Assembly: GCA_013180625.2 (NCBI GenBank) | Contig: SNVD02013571.1 | Location: forward strand, 434,001-498,000 | DNA: 64,000 bases | Direction of reading: 5' to 3' | Source of the DNA: Boswellia sacra | Lineage: Eukaryota > Streptophyta > Magnoliopsida > Sapindales > Burseraceae | Notes under the pieces: model-generated | Database searches by the model: none | What the model saw: only the letters and a program-made list of their open reading frames with translations | What the model was told of the DNA's origin: nothing | Shown: positions 39,769-51,543 of the stretch, one piece after another | Layout: every line of letters begins with the position of its first letter | Position numbering within the stretch: position 1 is the stretch's first letter | Made by a program: the position numbers and the translations under genes

Positions 39769-40873
39769 AGAGGGCAACGTCTTAATATTCTCCAATTTGA
39801 ACCCATTAGATAAAAAAACTGGTAGATAGGCAATCCTCTAAGAAGGTATGGAGTCATTGGACATATATATTAAACTCATTTTGGAAATTGTGTTCCATGG
39901 AGAAGTGGGAATTCATATATGTTGGTTCATGCAGGTTAGTGTGGATTATCTGTCTGCTTCTTATGCTGAAAAGATTTATGAGGTTTGGCAGCTTGTAATC
40001 TATCTCTATCTGAGTTGTAAACAGAATAGGAGGTTGGTTATTTCTGAGGAGGGTGCTTGAATAAGAAAGCATTACTCTTGAATTTATGTTGCATATTAGA
40101 CATAAAATTGTAATGTTCAAGTTTCTATCAGAAATGCATGTCAACAATCAATTACAAATCCTATTTGAATCAAATTCTTCTTTGCTACTACGATAACATG
40201 TCAACTTCTCTATTTGGAGTCTCGCACTTCATACTTCTCACCTAATTATATGTGTTGAATCCTGTCAAATTCTTTAATGTATTCAAGTATAGAGGTGCTC
40301 TTTACAAAATTAAAACTCTAAAATTTGCAAATTCAAAACTACCTATGCAAAAACAAAGTAATTTCATACAATCATCTATATCAAATGTTTCGTATAAATG
40401 ATCATTGTATCAATTATATATATATACACTCATTTATTATGTTTATACTAAAAAGAGTCTATGCGCAAAAGTGATTTATGCGCGTCACAACACGGGGACA
40501 TGTGCCTTACTAGTCACTGATGCCGCAATACTTTTATTTATCTGATAGTCCTTCATTGGTTGGAGGTACATGAAAATGTAATTCCTCACTAACGTTAGAG
40601 GTAAAAAAAAAAAAAAAATGTAAAGGGGCCATATAAAATTTCCAGAACCTAAAGGGGCCGTGTGGGTGTCCACGTATAATCTCAAGCGTTAGGGGGATAA
40701 ATGATAGTTTGAACGGAACAATTCATCTTAAAAAGGCAATAGAATTGAAGCTGGACAAAATATTAACTAAAATATCTGATCAATTCACCACTAGCTGGAA
40801 GTTTGATAAACTAGCATTACTAGACAATTTGTATGATTGGCATCCTGTAAGGACCAAACTGCTGAGGGGGGTA
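39769..40873. other. PXC3 3' UTR and convergent spacer
   Basis: This is the space between the convergent PXC3 and second NAC genes. The first ~300 bases are probably PXC3 3' UTR. A poly-A run sits at 40602-40618, and GC-richer sequence at 40620-40700 may be a small transposon relic. No exon is supported. Confidence 0.5.
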
Positions 40874-42616
40874 CTAATTGAAAATTTTATTAATACAGAA
40901 ATCAGAATTTTCCACTTCTAACGGTGAAAGAGAGTATCCTTGTGGAGTACGCATATAATGGCCACGGCTTACATTCATCATCTGATCATCTCCACGGACC
41001 ACATTCATCATTTGATGATCTCCTGGCGAAGCTTGGTTGGGATAGGGATTGTAATGTTGGTATGGTTGAATCTGGTTAGAAGCCGCGGGATTGTAATTCT
41101 GGTATTGTTGCACCTGGTTAGAAGCAGGCTGGTAGCAATAATTTTGTCCTCCGAACTCGAGCGACATGTTTGGCTTTGATTCTGGCATTGGAATAGCTGT
41201 TTGTCCGTCACAATTACCAAGCATTTGAGAGCTGCTTAATATTCCATTCTGAGCCGATGCTGCAATAGGATGAGCCATAGCAGGAGGCAATGAGGTACGG
41301 TTTTTTTCTCTGGAAACAAGATGTTGAGAGCTGCTACCACTCATTGCATCAGGATGAGCCATAGTATGAGGCAATGAGATAAGGTCTTGTTCTCTGGAAA
41401 CAATTTGTCGAGAGCTGCTACCACCCATTGCATCAGGATTTGGCATAGGAGACCCTTCGGGCACATTGCTCTTGGGCACCGATTGCATAAATGGAGTCCT
41501 AGACTGATCAATCATCGCACCAACCATGGTAGAAGAGCTGATGATGGTAGAATGTTTAGCTTTGCCCTTTTTAAACTTTTTATACATCTGGCAAAGGACA
41601 CAATTATCCAACTACAACAAAAACGAGAAATAGTTAAAGAGCTATAAAACATATTAAAGGAAAGTGTTATATATTATAATTGACCATGAGTGATGAAGAC
41701 AATATTACAGGATCAGTATGTATACCATCATGCTATCATTGGGAGCCTTATTTTCATGACTTGGATAGTTCTTAAGATTCAAGGTAAATTCATGCATGAG
41801 CCAATCTGTCTTCACTGGTTTCCTGGGGTCTCCTTGATAATAAACAAGTGACTTGTTGTACCCAAATGGATTGTCCTTTGGTCCAACAGCTCTGTCAGCT
41901 CCACTAGCCTTCCAAAAACCTTTACCTGCAGCCCTGTTGGGACGGCATCCCTTCGGATACTTCCTATTTCTTGAAGTGAAGAAGTACATCCTTTCCTCTC
42001 TCGGTTCTTTGTACTTTTCTGATATATAGATATCACAATTCAAGATTCAAAGAAGATAAAAGAACCCCACCAACTGATTAGGGTATATAATTATAAACCC
42101 TAAACTTGACCAATTAGTTAGACGACGTAGAATCGGTTATTCCTTCATATATTCTTCAATTTTTACTGTTAAACCATGAAAAACTCATTGAAGCATTTAG
42201 TAATTAAACGCATGATCAAGAACCCTTCAAGAAGGAAAACAAAGCCAGTGGCATACAAGGTAAGAAGTGATAAAGAAGACACAAGTATGCAACAACATGC
42301 ATGCAATAAAAAAAGATAAATAAACAACAAGAAATTAGAAACTCGCGGCAGGCCATATCATAAAAGATAGGACAAGATAATAAGTTGTTGAGAAAGACGA
42401 ACCATATAGTTCTTCAGGGCTGTACTTGTAGATATTGACATCTCTAATCTTGTTTGCTGGCAATGGCAATTTCAAGACTTTCTTGCGCAAGTAATCAAGC
42501 ACCAACTCTTCATCAGTTGGGCAGAACCTGTACCCAACTGGGATCGAATTCAGATAGGCTTCAACTTCAGCATCTGTCATCAACCTTAACCCTCCATCCG
42601 CTACGAAGTTGTCCAT
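40874..42616 (-). CDS. NAC-domain transcription factor (second copy)
   Basis: Three exons on the minus strand, 42616-42403, 42018-41726 and 41611-40874, encode 414 aa. NAC blocks: PVGYRFCPTDEELVLDYL, IRDVNIYKYSPEELY, MYFFTSRNRKYPKGCRPNR with GKGFWKASG, KSLVYYQGDPRKPVKTDW and LDNCVLCQMYKK. Both introns sit at the same codon positions as in the NAC gene at 28.0 kb, including the junction between MM and LD, so the two are likely paralogues. A 20-residue N-terminal extension precedes the A block. The C-terminus has a repeated MxxPDAMxGSSS segment and a Gln/Asn/Tyr-rich part (NQVQQYQNYNP), typical of disordered activation regions. It is convergent with PXC3. Targets are unknown. Confidence 0.9.
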
Positions 42617-43673
42617 TCTATCTTGCGTTTAATCTCAGTTCCTTCCACTTAATTGAGAGAGATTAAGATAATCAATTTTTGATCATAAATGGATAAATTG
42701 ATATTTATACGTAGTGCATGATACTAGTTTTGGTAGTACTAAGATACATGTGGGGTAGGTTCAAGTAGGTGCACGTACGGTCCCTTAACGTGGAGTAGCC
42801 GTAAGATCGAGGGTGGGCTTGGACTTCCTAGCCATAAGATATTTATAATTTTATGATGTTAATTATTAAATATAAAAGTGTGTTAATTAAAGAAAAAGAA
42901 ATTAGACTTTGTTTAAAACTATTATTACTACTCTTAAAAAATCATAATTATTCAGAAAAGAAAAAAATGAAGAAAATAATAATAATAATAATCATATATA
43001 TAGGGGCGTAGGAAGGGGGGCTGTGGCCTAATTTTTTTTTTTTAAATAAGTTTACATATGTATAAATTATTTTAAAAATATAAAATTACATAAAATAATA
43101 GTTAAAAAGTTAGAATTAACCCATATCAAATCTTAAAAATTAATATAATCACTATTAAAAAAATAAAAAAGACCCTTATGATATTTAAAAATTTTAATTA
43201 TTTAGTTTTATATGCTACATGTTATATATTAATATCTTTATATAAATATATCCAATAAACTAATTTTTCTATCCATAAATATATTAATCTTCAATCTAGT
43301 TGTAGAACTTTGCATCGATATCTCATTTAGAAGAAACTGGAGTCCAATATTAATTGTCCTCTAATGACATAGACTGGAATAATTGGCTATGTATTTACTC
43401 CAAGGAATTTATCTAATGTTTATTTAACACAATACAACTTGTTTGTTCCCTGGGAAACTTGAATAACCCAATAGAATACAGTATAATATACAATCCAATG
43501 TTGTACAGTCCAAGGTGCCAAACGTTAATCCTGTGATAATGATTTCCATTGAGTCCGTCAGCATCAACAGCACAAATGACAGATCTCTATTCTTAAGGAC
43601 GTCGTATTTCGTCCTAACAAAGCATAGTCTCTTACAAACTCTTAACTTCTTTGAGAATGCAGTCAATTCTGAG
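42617..43673. other. Spacer between the second NAC gene and SMT1
   Basis: AT-rich DNA without supported exons. It holds the promoter of the second NAC gene (right-hand side of that gene) and, near 43674, the 3' UTR of SMT1. A G-rich string at 43003-43022 followed by poly-T looks like a worn transposon fragment. Confidence 0.5.
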
Positions 43674-46600
43674 CTAATGATATGGTTTCTTGGCTAGGAA
43701 GAAATACATTGGCGTGAAGATACCTTTCCTGTAAAATCCAAATGCACAAAATATTAATAGCTCATTCACCCACATACACAGAAGAGCAGCTATAGATTCT
43801 ATGAGGTCAGGGTTAATTTTAGTGAACTCGTTGGAGGTTTTCGTTTACTCAGGGAGAGAACATAAAATGAAGGGAAACAACCTACCTGCCACCCTCAACA
43901 AGAGCTTCAGCTGCTTGCTCTAGGAAAGACTGAACTCTTTGGCTACCCTCAGGTGCAAGGCCCAAAAACTCTAAGATTTTGACCTACAGAGAAAATTATC
44001 AGTTACCTGCAGATTGGCCAAATTAAGATACCACAGATAAGAAGAAGAAAAACTGAAAATTAGGCATCTTTGTACGTAAAGAAAGAGATGTGGACAAAGT
44101 AATGCCTGTCCTCAACCATTCAAAATTATCACCCCATTAATATAATTGAAAGGAACGTTTGCTGTATTTTCCCCAGAGTTTTTCCCATTCAACGGTACAC
44201 TTTTTATTTGACAAAAAGAAGATATAATCATGTTGATTTCATCATATATATCTTTTCTCTTTCTCATTTGTGAAACTAAATGCCAGTCTTACATTTCATC
44301 ACACAAAATTCAGAATTAAATAAGATCATCACCAGAACCAGGTTGGGTTTTAGAGATCCTACCGGTAACGGAGCCAGTAATCTAATTCTGTCGGGCCAAA
44401 TCAGACCATCTTTCAGTATATTGTGTCTTTGGCTCATAGGAATATATGTAATACTACTTACGAGGTCAAATATATATATATATATAAAAGAAAACAAACC
44501 TTTGTTATGGATGATCAGGAAAAATTCAGGGATAATAAATACATGGTAAATCAACTAATAATAATGGAAAAATAGATAATGACTAAAAAGGAATATATTA
44601 ATGTTAAGAGTTACAGCAAAATAATGAGAACGAAATAGGTAAAATTTCAATAACTAACCTTTGTTATGGATGATCAGGAAAAATTCAAGGATAATAAATA
44701 CATGGTAAATCAACTAATAATGATAGAAAAATAGATAATGACTAAAAAGGAATATATTAATGTTAAGAGTTACAGCAAAATAATGAGAACGAAATAGGTA
44801 AAATTTCAATGATTGAGAATCAGGTGAAATAACTGAGTCAAAAAACTTCACTGTTTAGGTGAGTTCTAAAAAACAAAGCTAAGGGTTTAGTGAAGGCACT
44901 AGTGAGTAGATAGGGAAAAATAGTCCACATGTAGCTTTTACCATGGTTACAGACAAAGAAAAAAAATGAGTTAAGTGGGCCTTCAGAGCTCCTTCCTTGA
45001 TCTTACCATGTTTCTAGTGATGAAACGACCACAAGCAGTTACTCGGAAGCTGCTTACTGAGAAATTATTTTTATCCAAAGGCAAGTACCAAGGGAGAGGT
45101 GAGTCTGCAGCTACATCCTTTTCCCATAAGACCTTCCACAAGAAAGAAAATGAAATAAGTATTTCAAACGATGTCGTTTTCTTATTAGTGACCTAGAATT
45201 CCAAACAAAACAGATTTTATAACTAACTGCATAAATAGACAATGATGCTACCGACCTCAAAGCCTGCTAGCTTCAGAGCTTCAAGAATCTCTCCCATTGA
45301 TCTGATGTCAGGAAGTCCATTGCCCAACTCGACCGCCGCCTGTCTTCACATGTCAGTTTGTTAGAGTAGTGATGTTAACATGAATTAGAAGGAAAAGAGA
45401 AAATATTACTATTGTACACAACCTTAATCCTTTGATGTTCGTGGTTCTTGGGATCAAAGTAATCAGTAATGCACCACTCATAAGCAGCAAGAGATTGACC
45501 AGGTTTCAACACTCTGTATATTTCTTTGTAGCAGTCGTGCTTTTTCAACCATAGAACAAAGAATGACGATGATAGACATTGTTATGTTGGATACCGTGGA
45601 ATGCAGCTAGAGTACTGAACTTTAAAAACCCATTGAGTCTTGTGACATACCACATCTGGTGCATGGCAAGTGGCTTCTATTGCAAATATTGCATCAAAAG
45701 TGCCATCAGAAAATGGCATTTTCATGAAGTCAGCCTACATCATCATAATATAAAGCAATCAACTATCCAACATTATTTAGCTGTAGACATAGAGTCCATG
45801 TGAGAATGGAGTAGAAAACAGTTAATGAAGAGAAGAATTATAGGAGAATGCACTTCAGTTGGAAGCAGTGTGGAAAGTCAACTGAATCTATAATAGATAA
45901 GCACAACCAACCTTCACAAAGTTGCATGTCTTGTCCACTCCTGCATTTCGATTTAGTTCCTGTAAAGCAAGGAACACATCCAGGCACATGTGAACAAAAC
46001 GACTTGAATCATTGCAGTTGTTTGAAAAGCACATACTTGCAAAGCAACAGTGAAACATATAATACAATGAGCAGAGAAGGAATCTATATTGCTTCCATCA
46101 GAAAACAGAGTCACACACCTCTCCTCTTGTTATCTGATACTCATTGTTGTTTACCCCTGTAATCAATGTACCACTACAAGAAGCTGTTAGTATCAGAGCT
46201 ATCACTAAAACTGGGTGAATTCAGAGAAAAAGCTCCAAATCATAACCATAATTCTCCTTATTAAGATTCAGTTAAGGCAGAAACGGAAACAAAGACAACG
46301 AAACCTATGTTAAAAAGTTACTGTACAAAAAATTAGGCCAACAGCATTAGCAGGCCTTTCTGCATTCCATTGCAAGCCAAAAAAGGCAAAAAAAAAAAAA
46401 AGGTTTAGAATGAAAAGTGAAAAGATGCAAGTGTGAGAAACAACAATGATGTACCATCCTATTAACTTTTCATTCATTTTGTTAGGCCATGTTGAGGACC
46501 AAAGTAAGTTTGTTATGATCTTCTAAAATCCCCTGACCGCAAAATATGCTTAAAATTGAAACTTATGATACCTGAGATGATGTTATCTGATTCACAGGGT

Positions 46601-48159
46601 ATCCAAGGTATAAGACACAACTAATAATAAATATAATCAAAAGATAGGCTCAATTAGATTATTTTTTAACAACACATGGAAGCAGTAACAACCTCACCCC
46701 AAACCCAACACACCCACCCCACCCCCCACCCCCACCCCCCCCACCCCCACCAAAACAAAACCATGCTTAACTTGTATAAGAATATATCGATATAATAGTT
46801 TCCTATCAGAATTAACAAATTTGGATAAAAAATAAAAAGGATCGTCAGCTACCTGAATCTAGCGATTTCTCTCATTGGCCCACCAATTCCACAACCCACA
46901 TCTAAAATCTGTCAAAAAAAAAAAAAAAAAAGAAAAGAAGAAAAAATAGCATTACAGAAAAGAAGAAAAAATAGCATTACATCAATGAATTTGCAGCAAT
47001 AAGGGAGAAGCTCTATCATCTTGGACAAAAATCGTGTTTCACATTGAAAGATTTGGTTTAACAAGAAAACCTTCTGTCCTTTCTTTAAACCTAGCTGCAA
47101 AGCAAGAAAGTGCTCATGCCGCCTGATGCTCTCTCGAAGTGACTCCCCTTTCCATCTATAAATGTGAAATTACATAACTCTAATTTAGGATGTGCACACA
47201 TATCTATAAATGTGAAATTACATAACTCGAATTTAGGATGTGCATACATGGCTAAAAGAAGACAAAAGAACTCACAGATATTAACCCACTCCTCACCTTG
47301 CCGCAAAATGGAAAGACTCACCCCAGCCATATTCATAAAAGCTTGTAACCAGATCATAATACTTGTTAACCTGAAATATAAACGAAATTTATTGCGGGTC
47401 AAATAACAACATCCATCATCCTGACGCCTCATTTGGCTCAATTCAGAATGGTAATTTAATCAGTTTACATACAAACCTCTTTTGCAAGAACATCAACTTA
47501 GTTACTGGACAAAATTTCCGCTAACCTTAGCACGTTATCAGCATAGAAATAGCATTAACTTAATAATCAATTTGAAGCATTTTAACTATCAACGTTTCTT
47601 AATAACTGTATTGAGTACTGCATAATTGGGTGGCTCATACGCAAAATGAAGCTAAAGTCGTAACCAAAAAAAAAAAAAAAAAGGCTCTTACCATGTCACT
47701 ATAGTTAGCTTTTCTCTCATCTTCTTTCCCTCCATGACATACATGATACTTCTGGTACCTAAAATTTGACACCAAATTCAAATCAAAAGCAACCCATGTG
47801 CCTCAAATTTTATCTTTTTTTTTGTTTTTTAATAGAAAGAGCTAATGATAAAAAGATTAGAAATGTGAATCTGAAAACAAGTGTGGACCCACTTGAGTGC
47901 TCTGTTTACACTACCTACCGAGATTTGCTCAGGTCTTTAAGTTGCTATCTTTTGAAATCAAACTCGAAATGTGTTTCTTTTCACTTTAGAAAGCAAGAAA
48001 AGTACTTTGAGAAGCAAAATGCAATCTTTTGAACAAATGAATGTCAATACAAACAGAAAACAAGAAAGGAACTTACTTTTGAACAGCTGAAAATACTTGC
48101 TTCTTCTCAATCTTCCCTCCAACTCCGGATGCAAGATCCAAAGCTCCAGATATCGACAT
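43674..48159 (-). CDS. SMT1: Cycloartenol C24-methyltransferase (sterol methyltransferase 1)
   Basis: Thirteen minus-strand exons give 343 aa: 48159-48077, 47758-47692, 47370-47297, 47155-47071, 46908-46853, 46173-46119, 45959-45912, 45734-45651, 45539-45423, 45339-45256, 45132-45007, 43983-43886, 43728-43674. Phases are consistent and length fits the family (about 336-346). Key motifs: sterol-binding [11 protein letters not shown] (62-72), SAM-binding [10 protein letters not shown] (105-114), ADFMKMPF (157-164), IEATCHAP (175-182) and the C-terminal [14 protein letters not shown]. The enzyme moves a methyl group from S-adenosylmethionine to C24 of cycloartenol, giving 24-methylenecycloartanol at the entry to plant sterol synthesis, on ER membranes. 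No lesion is visible. The exon 9 acceptor (TTGAAAAAG) has a weak pyrimidine tract. Assignment to SMT1 rather than SMT2 rests on overall wording and length. Confidence 0.95.
44497..44811. repeat. Tandem duplication, 2 x ~159 bp, in an SMT1 intron
   Basis: Sequence from 44497 repeats from 44656 with a handful of differences (for example CAGGG versus CAAGG). It lies in the intron between exons 11 and 12 of SMT1. Confidence 0.85.
46695..46751 (-). repeat. C-rich tract (G-quadruplex candidate on the SMT1 sense strand)
   Basis: Eight or more runs of three to eight C are separated by single A bases. The minus strand, which is the SMT1 coding strand, therefore carries consecutive G-runs able to form a quadruplex in DNA or pre-mRNA. 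It sits in the intron between exons 5 and 6. Confidence 0.7.
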
Positions 48160-48720
48160 CTTCTCTAGATTTATGCAGACTAAAACGCCTCAACATTCAA
48201 AAATGATGATATGATTTGAAAGCAAAGCGCGCACTTTGGCCTTCACTTTGGTTGAGAAACAGAAATAAAAAGGTGGCGTTAAACGGTAAAAAAACAAGCG
48301 AAAATTGGGAAAATAGACATAATCTGGGGTTTTGTTAAAAAATATACATATATTAAAAAATTATTATACTATAAATACTTTGTTGATAAAAAGACTCAAA
48401 TACCTTTTAAAATTTAATTTATTTCTAAACTCTTTATTTTTCTTTTTCCTTCACTTACCAGTTACCATGTCTTATTTTCATAACCGTCTGTTATTGCCTA
48501 ACTTCTAATTGACTGTCGAAAGCATAGTCTGAAACGCAACAAGAGGAACGAGAAACTTATTCTAGATTTGAGGATTTGAGGTAAATTTTAGAGATTTTGA
48601 ATTTGAGGATTTGATTTTGAGTTCGTATTTTGTATTTATTCTGTGTTTGTGGGGCTAAATGAGGTGTTATTTGGTTGATTTTTTGGTTTGATGTGTGTAA
48701 AAATAGTGAAAATCGACGCG
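48160..48720. other. SMT1 5' flank
   Basis: This is the upstream region of SMT1, whose start codon is at 48159 on the minus strand. No clear TATA box or exon was found. The sequence is AT-rich with a small GC-richer patch at 48220-48300. Confidence 0.4.
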
Positions 48721-48726
48721 TTTCTT

Positions 48727-49061
48727 CGTGATGAAGAAGACACTCGACATGTCGAGTTATGTCGGATACAAGTAATGTCGAGTGTCGAGTTGTGTCGGAT
48801 GCAAGTAATGTCGAGTGTCGAGTTATGCCGGATGCAAGGTAGTGTCGAGTGTCGGATTAATGTGTCTTCGAAAATAAACTGTTATCAAGAATCTGACACG
48901 ACTCGACACGGCTCGACACATACGTGTCGAGTGTCGAGTTGTGTTGGATGCAAAGTAGTGTCGAGTGTCGGATTAATGTGTCCTCAAAAATAGACTATTA
49001 ACGAGAATCTGACACGACTCAACATGACTCGACACATAAGTGTTGAGTGTCGAACACGCAA
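48727..49061. repeat. GTCGAG-rich tandem and inverted repeat cluster
   Basis: The word GTGTCGAGT recurs many times, first as ~33-bp units (48740-48840), then as a 116-bp duplication (48830-48945 and 48946-49061). Each large unit contains inverted forms (CTCGACAC against GTGTCGAG) that could pair into hairpins. Similar GTGTCG/CGACAC words occur in plant transposon ends, so a transposon relic is plausible. The open frame at 48688-48993 is a by-product of the repeats. Confidence 0.75.
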
Positions 49062-51543
49062 GTCTTCGTGTAGTGTCGAGCGTCTGTCCAGCAAGCGCGC
49101 AGGTCTTCGCACAATTTATAGCTCTAAATAATACTTTTAATCTCTTTTTAGTCCCCATAGTTTGTAATTTTATCATTTCATCCCCAAAAAGAGCGTCGGA
49201 TGCAAGTAATTTCAAAGGATATTTGAGTCTTTTTGTCAAAAAAGTGTCTATGGCATAAAAATTTTTCAGGATGTGTCTATTTTTCAACAAGGCCCCCTAA
49301 TTGTGTCTATATTTTTCTAAAAAAACAATAATAATCAATAAATATTTAAATAAAGCAGCGAAACGCACCGTTTTGAGTTTCTAATCCAATCCCTTTCTGT
49401 TTTCTAGTCTGTACTGTACTGTACCTCTTTAGAAAGATGGCAAAAAAGATTGCAAAACTTTGGTTACATCCACTTCTCTCTTCGCTTTGGGTTCAAAATG
49501 TACTTGAAGTACCAACATTTTTATTATCTTTGGTCATTTCTACCTCTACTGGTTCGGAAAAGGAACTCGATCGAGGGTTTGTTTTTAGAAATAGCAAGGA
49601 ACGATTGTCGCTTGTGAAGACCAATCGAAGATTGCAATATGAAAAATATTTATTTATTACGGATTATTATAGAAATTTAGATTAGTTTCATTCATTATTC
49701 TAATTTCTCCTTGCAGTCTCAAGGAGTCTTACTACACTATTTTTAATCAAGCTTTTTTTCTCCATTGACTTCTCCTTCAATTACAAATTACTAAGTTAAT
49801 GAAAAAAAATTTTAATTTAATTTTCTTTGTATGGAACCTATGAAAAATTAAAAATAATATATTGAAGAATGTCTTGCGTTAGCTCTATCTTCATTACCTT
49901 GTATGTATGTAAATAATATATCTTAAAGAAATAATAATAATAACACCACTTATAAACGCTCCAACGACTTATATATTAGATGGATGAAGTTTAAAAATTT
50001 TATTATACTAATTAAAGTTTGTAATATGATAATCATGCAATAATGTACCCTAATTTATTAAAAAAATCAATTAATATCTTATAATGTTATTTAGAAGTGT
50101 TCAAAATTCAATCAAACTGACTAACCCAAATTGATTGGTTTCTAATATTCCTTGATTGGATGGGATGGTGTTCAGGTTTTTTTTTTTTGTTAAAAAAATT
50201 CAATATAACTTATATAATCCAACATAAAATAAGAAAAAAATAATATTTTGTTTATCTAATTAGGACTCTCATTATCTAACTAATATTTTTCATCATATCT
50301 TTTAATTTATTTTTTTGTTTGTCTAATTTTACATAATATTACTTATTTATTCTATGACGTAGTTGTATGAAATATTATTAGATTAGATTGGATTAAATTG
50401 AAATTTAATATTTTTCAAGTTGGATTGGATTTAATGAAAATTTCGATAGTCTAATTCATAAATTGCATAGCATTTAATTCGACAAAGAGATGCAGAGAGA
50501 AGTGGAGATGAAATTAAAATTTTTTATTTGTTTTATTAATACTTTTTATTAAATTTATTATTTAACTTGCTCAAAGCCCTTAAAAATGGGTATTTTGGTA
50601 TATTCGCTACTTATTACGGTTTGATGATTTTTAGGTGTCATTTTATGTTAATTTTAAGTTTTTAACTAATTTTAATGTTGTTAAAGGAAGTTCAAGGTGC
50701 AAATTTGAATTTCAGAAAAACTGAGGTCCTCACTTTTATTTAAACCTAATCTCCCTCAGCAAATTGAATTATCCCCATTATTATTATTATCATAACAAAG
50801 GTAGCTGAAAATCTTAACAAACTATTATGATTGATCATTGATAACATTATTAAATTAAGATCTAACATTATGTTAAATATCAATTAATACTAGTAGCTTT
50901 GTGTTTAATGAAGGTGCAATTTACATACAGGTGATTGGTAATTACTCTTTTGTCATTATAAGAAGATTCTCTTGCCCTTGGCCACTCCGAACAGCATAGA
51001 ACTTTTACATAATTACTCGGCGCAAACGATGAGACATGGAGACGTTGATTTTATCTCTTAAGTATGCTGTAGCGTTGGTGACCTTCAAATTGATGCATAA
51101 CTTTCTTTCTCGGTGGGCCAAAGTAAACGTACTTAATGTACCAGCAGATTTGTGCGCTCCTTTCGGTCAAATATTCAATTAGGTTTCAACTTTAATTTGG
51201 CTCAACTTGCACGTTCAAACCGCTCTTTTCACCTCTAATTCATAATCCTCCAATTTAATTACTGCAAATCAATGGAAAATCTTTCTATCTCTATTGAATA
51301 TCGATGTAAGAAACCACATCCGACAAATTGAAAACACTTCCACAATCACAAAGCACAGTCAAAACGTTGAAAATAATAACTCGTAATCACATGCGAGGTC
51401 TCGTTTTTCCAAGAGGTTAGATCCCCATTTTCCCATTAATACAAACCTTTTTTTCCACATCTTGACTCTCTTTCAAATTAAACCCTTCAATTAACTAGAG
51501 ATTATTGTATGTTTAACTGACTATAACAAGCTAATTAATTAAA
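49062..51543. other. AT-rich spacer, no gene assigned
   Basis: An open frame at 49437-49685 (82 codons, starting MAKKIAKLWLHP) follows CTGTACTGTACTGTACC. It matches no family I recognise and stands alone, so I do not call it a gene. The rest is AT-rich and featureless, ending in the 3' flank of the DUF642 gene. Confidence 0.45.

Noticed and set aside
47091..47441. 116-codon minus-strand frame in the SMT1 region
   Set aside because: It overlaps real SMT1 exons 3 and 4 in the wrong frame.
48688..48993. 101-codon frame with repeated VELCRMQ
   Set aside because: It follows the GTCGAG tandem repeat; the repetition comes from DNA structure rather than a protein family.
49437..49685. 82-codon open frame as a gene
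   Set aside because: No recognised family, no exon partners, no clear promoter; length is within chance for a single frame in this spacer.
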